Assembly (NCBI GenBank): GCA_014799325.1 | Contig: JAAVIE010000113.1 | Location: forward strand, 1-49,649 | From: Oscillospiraceae bacterium | GTDB lineage: Bacteria > Bacillota > Clostridia > Oscillospirales > Ruminococcaceae | Direction: 5' to 3' | DNA: 49,649 bases | Shown here: positions 43,262 through 49,649 of the stretch, in pieces | How positions within the stretch are numbered: the stretch's first letter is position 1 | Layout: the number at the start of each line of letters is the position of its first letter | Notes under the pieces: generated by a model | Database searches by the model: none | Told to the model about the DNA's origin: nothing | What the model saw: the letters and a program-made list of their open reading frames with translations, nothing else | Position numbers and translations under genes: made by a program

Positions 43262-43521
43262 AAAAAATCTGGCACGATCAAGCATGGGAAGATTACTTGT
43301 ATTGGCAAACACATGACAAAAAAACATTGAAGAAAATCAACATTCTTTTGAAAGGCATTGACCGAAACGGATATAATTGTATAGGAAAGCCGGAGCCCCT
43401 GAAAGGAAACCTTTCAGGGGCATGGAGCGTCCGTATTGATGAGAAAAATCGAATCGTATTCAGAATTTGCGTAGAAACGATAGAAATACTTGAATGCGGC
43501 TCTCATTACGGCGATAAATAA
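43258..43521 (+). CDS. YoeB-type mRNA interferase toxin
   Basis: An 87-residue YoeB/Txe toxin, the ribosome-dependent endoribonuclease partner of RelB-type antitoxins. It has KKIWHDQAWEDYLYWQTHDK at the start, the conserved KPEPLKGNLSGAWSVRIDEK with the catalytic RNase-like residues, and ends ILECGSHYGDK with the terminal His-Tyr. Full-length and apparently intact. It lies between the aro operon and the leftward ComEC-like genes. Confidence 0.9.
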   Translation: MKKIWHDQAWEDYLYWQTHDKKTLKKINILLKGIDRNGYNCIGKPEPLKGNLSGAWSVRIDEKNRIVFRICVETIEILECGSHYGDK

Positions 43522-43553
43522 AATTTCTTTTTAAATATCTCTTTTGATTTTGA

Positions 43554-43778
43554 TCATGAAACAGTATTATTTCTCAAAAGCTTTTCCAGCGCAAGGATCT
43601 CCTCCCTGCGCTTTTTTGTTTGAGCGTGATCTATCATATAAAAGCTCTCAAAAAGGGCGATAACGTCACCCTCTTTAGCCCCGTCCTCAATAAATTCCTT
43701 TCGGATATTTTGGTGAGTTTCCTTTTCACTGTCCTCTACAACAGCAAAATCACCCTCGAATCTGTCAATTATCAGCAT
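43554..43778 (-). CDS. DUF3006 family protein
   Basis: A 74-residue protein with the DUF3006 form, starting MLIIDRFEGDFAVVEDSEKE and ending in a charged helix (TKKRREEILALEKLL). It overlaps the metallo-beta-lactamase gene by 14 bases. The pair is common in Firmicutes, but the role of DUF3006 is unknown. Confidence 0.8.
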   Translation of the reverse strand: MLIIDRFEGDFAVVEDSEKETHQNIRKEFIEDGAKEGDVIALFESFYMIDHAQTKKRREEILALEKLLRNNTVS

Positions 43779-44826
43779 TGTTGCTCTCCTTAGTAAGAAT
43801 ATTAAAGCCTTTTCCGTCGCTTACAAAAATAATATGTCCTTTTTGATCGGTTCTGTAGATCTCAATATTTTTGCTTTGCAGCTTTTCTATTGTTTCTTTG
43901 TTGGGGTGTCCGTAATTGTTGGGGCTGCCCACACCTATTACCGCATATTGAGGATCCACCGCGTCTAAAAATTCTTGAGAGGTAGAAGTATCGCTTCCGT
44001 GGTGTCCCACCTTCAAAACCTTGGCGGAAACGTCAGCCCCCGATTGAAGCACATCTTTTTCCGCTTTGGCTTCCATATCGCCTGTAAACATAAAGGAATT
44101 TTCGCCGTGGATCAGCTTGACGGATACGGAGTAGTTGTTGAGATCGCTGTAATCGTTGACCGGTGACAGCACCGTCATCTTTGCGTCGTCCAACTTGTAT
44201 TCCTTGCCCGGCTCGGCATATTCAATAGTTATATTTTTGCTTTCAACTGCCTTTAATATACGCAAATATGTGTTGGTGGTGGGAATTATTGAGTCTTTCA
44301 TCTTGGGCATTATCAAAGTGCCTATGTCGAACTCCTCCAAAATGTAGCTCATTCCCCCTGCGTGGTCGGAGTGGGGGTGAGTCATAATAACATAGTCAAG
44401 TCGGGTTATCTCCTGCGCCTTAAGATACTCAATAACACTGGGATAGTATTCCTTTTCGCCGCAGTCTATCAGCACCGACTTTGACGATGTTCTGATCAGC
44501 TGGCAGTCGCCCTGCCCTACGTCAATAAAGTGAACGGTGAGATCACCCTCCACCTTTTCCACGCCGTCTGCAAGATCCGCCGCTTGGAAGATCTCCGTCC
44601 AAGTGGGTACTCCCTCTATCTTGAAAAATCTTGCGTTAAGCTCGATAAACAAAAAAGAGAGTATCAGAAGAACCGCTAATATAGGGATAATATTCTTTCT
44701 GTGCTTTGATCTGAAGATCTTGCTTTCTGCCGCCCGATAAACCGCTTCGTCTATCTTATCAAAGCTTTGGTTCTTGTTGGGGCGGCCGTTTTTATTGGGT
44801 TGTTGTTTATTTTGATTTGTTTTCAT
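43765..44826 (-). CDS. ComEC-like metallo-beta-lactamase hydrolase, membrane-anchored
   Basis: A 353-residue protein. Residues 1-43 are basic and cytoplasmic, one helix follows (about 45-64, IIPILAVLLILSFLFIEL), and the rest is an extracellular metallo-beta-lactamase fold of the ComEC C-terminal type: FIDVGQGDCQLIRTSSKSVL, the metal motif MTHPHSDHAGG and later HHGSDTS. The transport channel of ComEC is absent, so it is a stand-alone hydrolase, perhaps acting on extracellular nucleic acid or a phosphodiester. DUF3006 follows; ftsK is one base upstream. Confidence 0.85.
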   Translation of the reverse strand: MKTNQNKQQPNKNGRPNKNQSFDKIDEAVYRAAESKIFRSKHRKNIIPILAVLLILSFLFIELNARFFKIEGVPTWTEIFQAADLADGVEKVEGDLTVHFIDVGQGDCQLIRTSSKSVLIDCGEKEYYPSVIEYLKAQEITRLDYVIMTHPHSDHAGGMSYILEEFDIGTLIMPKMKDSIIPTTNTYLRILKAVESKNITIEYAEPGKEYKLDDAKMTVLSPVNDYSDLNNYSVSVKLIHGENSFMFTGDMEAKAEKDVLQSGADVSAKVLKVGHHGSDTSTSQEFLDAVDPQYAVIGVGSPNNYGHPNKETIEKLQSKNIEIYRTDQKGHIIFVSDGKGFNILTKESNNADN

Positions 44827-44827
44827 C

Positions 44828-47800
44828 TTAATCCTGCTTATTCAGTTTTCTTTCATACCAGCTTTCCTTTGACATAAGAAGCTGGCGGGGCTTGTTGCCG
44901 TCGGGAGGTCCTACGATCCCCATTTGCTCCATCATATCCACAAGCCGTGCCGCGCGGCCGTAGCCTACCTTTAAGGCTCTCTGGAGAGAAGATGTGCTGG
45001 CTCCTCCATTGGAGAATACCACCTCGATAGCCTCGTCCAGCTTATCGTCGGATATGTCAAGGTCACCGTCATAGGAAGCGCCGCCTTTATCGTCGGAGCC
45101 AACTCTTTCAGCCTGGCGCTCAACTTCGTCCATAACGTTTTCGTCATATTCAAGGGCGAATTTGTTTTTGATAAACTCGGTAACTCTCTCCACTTCTTCG
45201 TCGGACACCCAACAGCCCTGTACACGCATAGGCATAGGCATTGCTACGGATTTGTACAGCATATCGCCCTTTCCCAGGAGCTTATCTGCGCCGCACATAT
45301 CGATTATTGTACGGCTGTCCGTCTGGGAAGCCACCTTTAAGGCTATTCTTGAAGGGATATTGGACTTGATAAGTCCTGTGATAACGTCAACGGTAGGCTT
45401 CTGTGTAGCCACCACAAGGTGCATGCCTGCCGCTCTTGCTTTTTGCGCAATGCGGATTATGCTGTCCTCAACATCTTTCTTGGCGCACATCATCAGATCT
45501 GCCAACTCGTCTATGAAGATCACTATCTGGGGCATTTTGGGGAGATCGTCTCTTGTATCGGCAAGCTTGTTGTACGCCTTGATGTCTCTTACGTTGTTTG
45601 AGCTTAAAATACCGTAACGCTTGTCCATTTCGGTACAAGCCCAGGCAAGGGCGCCTGCCGCCTTTTTGGGATCCGAGACTACAGGCAGGAGCAGATGTCC
45701 TATACCGTTATAGATCATAAACTCCACCGCTTTAGGGTCTATCATTATAAGGCGAACCTCTTCGGGAGTGGCTCTGTACAGAATACTCATGATAATGGAG
45801 TTGATACATACGGATTTACCCGAGCCTGTGGTGCCTGCTACAAGGATATGGGGCATATCGGCAATGTCGCAGATGACCACTTCTCCGGAAATGTTTTTTC
45901 CGAGAGCTGCCCCAAGTCTGCTTTCGCACATGCCAAAGGTGTCACTGTCAATCATTTCGCGGATAGAAACTGTGTCCTTTTCTCTGTTGGGCACTTCTAT
46001 TCCCACAGCGGCTTTATTGGGTATGGGGGCTTCGATACGCACACCCGCCGTAGCAAGGTTGAGAGCTATATCGTCCACCAAATTTGTTATTTTGGAGATC
46101 TTGACGCCGGGGGCAGGCTGTAACTCGTATCTTGTTACCGAGGGGCCTCTTACCGCTCCGAGGAATTTTGTCTTTACTCCAAAGCTGTTGAGGGCGTTTA
46201 CAAGGGTAGTGGCTTTTCCCTCGATCTCGGCGTTTTTGTTTTCTTCGCTTATCTTGTTCTTAACTTCATTTAGGAGCGTTACAGGGGGCAGCGTGTATTC
46301 CTCTGCTGCCGCTATTACCTGATCGGGAGACTGCTGGGCATTGGTCTCGCCATTTACCGTTGTTTCCACAGCTACGCCGCCCTTTTTGTTTTTGTCCTCG
46401 ATCTCGCGGTTGTAATCTGCAATGGCTTTTTCTATCTCGTTTAAGCCGCCCTTATTGTCTGTCGCTTCTTTGCCGCCTACCAGCTTGACGGGCTCGGCAT
46501 TGGCGGTGGTTTCCGGATTTGCTGCGGGTGCGGAAATAGCCGCAGGTTCGGGGTTTTCAGTTTTTTGGCTGTTATCGGAAGTGAGCACAGGGAAGCTTTC
46601 CTTTTGCTCCTCTTTTGGAGCTTCGGGAATAACAGCAGCTGCCTTTTCCAGCTCCGATACGGACTGCGTTGTTCCCTCTGCCGAAACAAGACGTATGGTA
46701 TTATCGGTTTCTCCTTGTTCAGATCGTTCAGCCGCGGCAGGGATCTCGGAGACTCTGTTTTCGGCTGCGATAGGTTGAACGGGTATTTCGGGCGCTGTGT
46801 TTTCAGCTATAGCAGGCTGAATATGTCTTTCCGGCTCTATGTTTTCGGATATGGGAGAATTTACAACAGGCTCGGTTTGCGAAGCGTCTTCCCTGACCGT
46901 TTCCCGATTTTCGGTATTATTGTTTTCCTCGTTTCTTCTGTAATCCTCATTGGTAAGTCTTGGGGGAATAATAGCGGGCTTTGCGCCTATCTTTGTCAAA
47001 AACTCATCCGATTCCTGTCTTTGCTCGTCAACTATCGCCTTTGCCTTTTTGTCTATTTCTGCAAGATTTTTTTCGTGCTTGCTTCTTGTGGCATCGGTAT
47101 CCTCCGGTCGGGTCTCTCTTTCCAGCGCTTCAAATGTCCTTGATCTTCTGACAGCTCTTTCTTCCTCGGAGCCCTCTGACAGCAGTCTTTGTTCTTCTTC
47201 CTCCTGTCTGCGCCTTGCTTCTTCCTGGCGGATCAGCTCGCTTTCTTCATCATACTCTGCTTTTTTTCTTTTTATGTATTTTCCCAAAGCGATAAATGGC
47301 TTGGAGATAAGGCGCAGAAAAGTTATCAGGTCGATATTTGCCATTACCATTACTATAACGAAAATTATTAGGATAATGATAACAGTGGCTCCCCCTCTGC
47401 CCAAAAGAAGCAATGGATAGCCCAGGGGAAGCGCGAAAAATCCGCCGCCGGTCAGGTGCTGACCGTCTGTGAAAATGGCAGATACTGCGCCGCCGAAGCC
47501 CTCCGTTTCCTCAGTGCCGATATGGCCCACAAATATGATCTGCACTGCGGCTGAAAACAGCAGAATGAACATAACTATCTGGATTATCCGCAAGGTTATG
47601 GTCTTTTTGTCCTTTTTAAGCCCTATCATTACCGCAAAGTAAATGAAAAGCGGTCCTATGAAAAATACGGTAATGCCGAACACCCCGCAGAAAAATCCGT
47701 GTATGTAATCCCAGACATTGGGCGCTTCGGCGTCCACATTGCCGAAAAAGGCAAAAGCGGTTATCAGTAAGCCTATGGCAAACAAAACCACCGCCTGGAT

Positions 47801-47914
47801 ATTCCGCCGTTTTGTATATTTCGCCATGACCTCGGTGCGCTTTGCATCGGAAGCCGCAGTTTTTTCCTTTGTAGACGCGGTTTTTGCGGTTTTCTCTTTC
47901 TGTGACGCTGCCAT
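44828..47914 (-). CDS. ftsK: DNA translocase FtsK/SpoIIIE
   Basis: An ATP-driven motor that moves chromosome ends through the division or sporulation septum. 1028 residues from ATG 47914 (AAAGGAAG upstream). Residues 35-180 hold about four membrane helices. Residues 220-540 are a long acidic linker with many Glu and Pro. The motor follows, with Walker A GTTGSGKSVCINS and Walker B IVIFIDELADLMM. The C-terminal gamma winged helix (SSLQRALKVGYGRAARLVDM) reads KOPS/SRS signals. The linker is longer than that of typical SpoIIIE. Confidence 0.95.
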   Translation of the reverse strand: MAASQKEKTAKTASTKEKTAASDAKRTEVMAKYTKRRNIQAVVLFAIGLLITAFAFFGNVDAEAPNVWDYIHGFFCGVFGITVFFIGPLFIYFAVMIGLKKDKKTITLRIIQIVMFILLFSAAVQIIFVGHIGTEETEGFGGAVSAIFTDGQHLTGGGFFALPLGYPLLLLGRGGATVIIILIIFVIVMVMANIDLITFLRLISKPFIALGKYIKRKKAEYDEESELIRQEEARRRQEEEEQRLLSEGSEEERAVRRSRTFEALERETRPEDTDATRSKHEKNLAEIDKKAKAIVDEQRQESDEFLTKIGAKPAIIPPRLTNEDYRRNEENNNTENRETVREDASQTEPVVNSPISENIEPERHIQPAIAENTAPEIPVQPIAAENRVSEIPAAAERSEQGETDNTIRLVSAEGTTQSVSELEKAAAVIPEAPKEEQKESFPVLTSDNSQKTENPEPAAISAPAANPETTANAEPVKLVGGKEATDNKGGLNEIEKAIADYNREIEDKNKKGGVAVETTVNGETNAQQSPDQVIAAAEEYTLPPVTLLNEVKNKISEENKNAEIEGKATTLVNALNSFGVKTKFLGAVRGPSVTRYELQPAPGVKISKITNLVDDIALNLATAGVRIEAPIPNKAAVGIEVPNREKDTVSIREMIDSDTFGMCESRLGAALGKNISGEVVICDIADMPHILVAGTTGSGKSVCINSIIMSILYRATPEEVRLIMIDPKAVEFMIYNGIGHLLLPVVSDPKKAAGALAWACTEMDKRYGILSSNNVRDIKAYNKLADTRDDLPKMPQIVIFIDELADLMMCAKKDVEDSIIRIAQKARAAGMHLVVATQKPTVDVITGLIKSNIPSRIALKVASQTDSRTIIDMCGADKLLGKGDMLYKSVAMPMPMRVQGCWVSDEEVERVTEFIKNKFALEYDENVMDEVERQAERVGSDDKGGASYDGDLDISDDKLDEAIEVVFSNGGASTSSLQRALKVGYGRAARLVDMMEQMGIVGPPDGNKPRQLLMSKESWYERKLNKQD

Positions 47915-48073
47915 TTTTTTGATCTTCCTTTCCTTTTGAAAAGCGCTTGTTCCGAGCTTTTGCCAAGCTGTTATTCCGATATTATTCCGAAACAAGCGCC
48001 CAACGCCCGAAAAATGTATTTTTCATTTTCAGGCTGTCTCTCCCGATTTTTAACTGTCCTATATTCTGCAAAA

Positions 48074-48949
48074 TCAGAAATTAAAATTAAACTCTATCAT
48101 TTTTCCTGTAACATTTTCATAAACTCCGCCGAAAACGCAGAGTATGCCGATTATCAGCAGATATATTCCGAATATCTTGAACTTGTTCTTTTTGGTGATG
48201 AGCTTAACCAGATTTATTGCCAAAATGCCCACCACTGCCGATACAACAAAGCCTACTGCCAAAAGAGGAATGTCAAACTGCACCCCTGTTTCCAGCGCGT
48301 CCTTTATCTCTAAAACACTGCCGCCTAAGATAGCGGGAATTCCTAAAATAAAGGAGAATTTGACGGCGGTTTCCCTTGTAAGTCCGCAGAAAAGACCCGA
48401 GGTTATGGTAGAACCCGAGCGGGAAACTCCGGGGAAAAGCGCCACGCACTGGAAAAGTCCCACCGCTATGGCATCGCGGATCTTCATATCCTTGCCTGTT
48501 TTCAGTCCTTTGACGCAAGCATCGGACATAAACAGCAGCATTGCGGTAAACAGGAACGCGCAGCCCTCAAAGATAATGTCGCTGTCTCCCTCCATGCAGG
48601 TGAAGAAGTCCTTTACAAAGTAGGCAGGCACAAGCAGGGCCGTGGCAATTATCACCATAAAAAGCATTCGCCTGCTGTCGTTCATTTCACTCCAGCGGAA
48701 CTGCCCTGTAAACAGATCCTTAAAGGTGAGGAAAAACTCCTTGATTAGCCCCCAGATGTCCTTTCCAAAGGCGATAAATACCGCTACTAAGGTTCCTAAA
48801 TGCAGTACGATAGAAATTAGCAGCGCTGTTTCCTGCTGCGCTCCCAAAAAGTGCTGTACCACGGACAGATGTCCCGAGCTTGATACAGGAAGAAATTCCG
48901 TAAGTCCCTGAATTATTCCCTGAATTATTATCGATATGTATTCTTCCAT
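48074..48949 (-). CDS. uppP: Undecaprenyl-diphosphatase (UppP/BacA)
   Basis: Recycles the C55 lipid carrier by removing a phosphate outside the membrane. 291 residues with about eight helices. The catalytic blocks are IIQGLTEFLPVSSSGHLSVV near residue 11 and FPGVSRSGSTI near 172. The family end and size match. It confers bacitracin tolerance when abundant. The 235-base gap to ylzJ holds a large inverted repeat. Confidence 0.95.
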   Translation of the reverse strand: MEEYISIIIQGIIQGLTEFLPVSSSGHLSVVQHFLGAQQETALLISIVLHLGTLVAVFIAFGKDIWGLIKEFFLTFKDLFTGQFRWSEMNDSRRMLFMVIIATALLVPAYFVKDFFTCMEGDSDIIFEGCAFLFTAMLLFMSDACVKGLKTGKDMKIRDAIAVGLFQCVALFPGVSRSGSTITSGLFCGLTRETAVKFSFILGIPAILGGSVLEIKDALETGVQFDIPLLAVGFVVSAVVGILAINLVKLITKKNKFKIFGIYLLIIGILCVFGGVYENVTGKMIEFNFNF

Positions 48950-48987
48950 AAGTTCTCCTGTTTCTTTTGTAATTTCTTTATGTATTT

Positions 48988-49190
48988 GTCTGTTCCCCCC
49001 GATAGAGGGAACAGACAGGTTTTAATACTATTCCCCTTTAAAACTCTTGAAAAGATTTGTGGCGAGATTGTGCTTAGCGCAAGGAAAAGCGACGCAGGCG
49101 TACTTAATGTACGTCAAGGAGCTTTGACGCAGCGATAAGCGCAAGATCGCCGCAAAGAATTCAAGATTTTAAAGAGGGATTAGTATTATT
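48988..49190. repeat. Large imperfect inverted repeat and hairpin between ylzJ and uppP
   Basis: First a perfect 10-bp hairpin (48988-48997, 49007-49016). Then two long arms, about 49021-49080 and 49123-49190, match imperfectly over roughly 60 bases, with TAATACTATTCCCCTTTAAAA facing TTTTAAAGAGGGATTAGTATT. The centre contains a small palindrome CGTAC-TTAAT-GTACG near 49100-49114. It looks like a folded intergenic repeat of the REP/MITE sort. No reading frame of note. Confidence 0.7.
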
Positions 49191-49389
49191 TATAATAAAG
49201 CGAGTTTATTTTGTTTTTGGGGTCAAGATATGCTTTTGGATCGGTGGAAAAGAAGCTGTATGGCTGATACCTTCCGTCAGTCTTTATGGAGATCGCTATG
49301 CCGTTTTTTGTCCTCTTTTCGGAAAAATGCGGCATTTCACTTTCCGAGGGAAAAAAGATGTCGTACTGGTCTATGATGGTGTAAAGCAT
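49186..49389 (-). CDS. YlzJ-like protein
   Basis: A 67-residue protein that begins MLYTIIDQYDIFFPSESE and ends with STDPKAYLDPKNK, as in the small YlzJ family encoded beside tepA in Firmicutes. Function unknown. ATG 49389 with GGAGGAG upstream; it follows the tepA-like stop by one base. The order tepA-ylzJ-ftsK is kept here, with uppP inserted. Confidence 0.7.
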   Translation of the reverse strand: MLYTIIDQYDIFFPSESEMPHFSEKRTKNGIAISIKTDGRYQPYSFFSTDPKAYLDPKNKINSLYYK

Positions 49390-49390
49390 C

Positions 49391-49648
49391 TTACCACTCC
49401 TCCGCCGAAACAAATTTTCCGTCCTCGTAAACTACATCGCCGTTACAGATCATATTGAGAAGTGAAACTGCCCTTTGCTCGTCTATTTCGTGAGCAGAAA
49501 CACTTTTGCGGCTCCTGACCTTGGTATTATTATGCTTTTTGGTACTTCCCTTTTTCTTGGAGGACGATTTTTTCTCCTCTTCTTCACCGCTCTCTATCAT
49601 ATCATACAGGCACTGAACAGCGTCCGAAAGTCCTCCCAAGCCGTCAAT
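49391..49648 (-). CDS. ClpP-like (TepA-type) protein, C-terminal part
   Basis: The frame runs off the right edge, so the start is outside. The visible start IDGLGGLSDAVQCLYDMIES is the C-terminal end of a ClpP-like serine protease of the TepA kind, and a Lys/Ser-rich basic linker (KKSSSKKKGSTKK) plus a short extra helix (SAHEIDEQRAVSLLNMICNG) follow. The catalytic part is not in the window. The tail is longer than in TepA of Bacillus. Confidence 0.6.
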   Translation of the reverse strand: MDGLGGLSDAVQCLYDMIESGEEEEKKSSSKKKGSTKKHNNTKVRSRKSVSAHEIDEQRAVSLLNMICNGDVVYEDGKFVSAEEW

Positions 49649-49649
49649 A

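Overview
The window joins two kinds of DNA. Bases 1 to about 10,900 are the right-hand part of an integrated mobile element. It is AT-rich, almost all its genes lie on the + strand, and it carries many small phage-type genes. It ends in a Tn916-type excisionase (9447-9656) and tyrosine integrase (9728-10861). Its left end lies outside the window. From about 11,000 to the end is ordinary low-GC Firmicute chromosome. CIRCE-controlled groES-groEL, a tepA-like/ylzJ/ftsK order, a DUF4364 gene, long Cys-rich surface repeats and many multi-hairpin intergenic repeats suggest a gut Clostridia, probably Ruminococcus-like. That assignment is inference.

Mobile element. The first genes form a Ter-type stress module: the C-terminal end of a calcium-type P-type ATPase, a von Willebrand A protein, a TerD protein and a membrane-anchored coiled-coil protein. 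Two small lipoproteins and a run of short phage-type genes follow: zinc-ribbon proteins, a PD-(D/E)XK-like protein, a P-loop ATPase, dUTPase, a ThyX-like protein and small membrane proteins. One zinc-ribbon gene is broken by a TGA. One gene (7342-7644) points the other way behind a near-consensus promoter. A 19-bp inverted repeat with a 45-nt loop follows the dUTPase gene.

Chromosome, 11-34 kb. A secreted or membrane protein is followed by a membrane protein gene split by a frameshift. Then come trmB, a GNAT acetyltransferase, an ECF transporter S component, CIRCE-groES-groEL, a striking twin-hairpin structure, a ribbon-helix-helix protein, an EAL/HDOD protein, a two-subunit ABC exporter with an XRE regulator, and a long minus-strand run (U32 peptidase, mltG, 5-formyl-THF cyclo-ligase, DJ-1, DUF2156, tmk, CDF transporter, galT).

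Chromosome, 34-49.6 kb. A 1065-residue LRR and Cys-repeat surface protein precedes a shikimate operon: DAHP synthase, aroB, aroA, aroC, DUF4364. Ahead of the operon is a 30-codon ORF with 11 aromatic codons, a possible antiterminator and a 10-bp terminator. This reads as a leader-peptide attenuator and is the best regulatory find here. A RelB/YoeB pair follows. The rest runs leftward: tepA-like (partial), ylzJ-like, uppP, ftsK/spoIIIE, a ComEC-like metallo-beta-lactamase protein and DUF3006.
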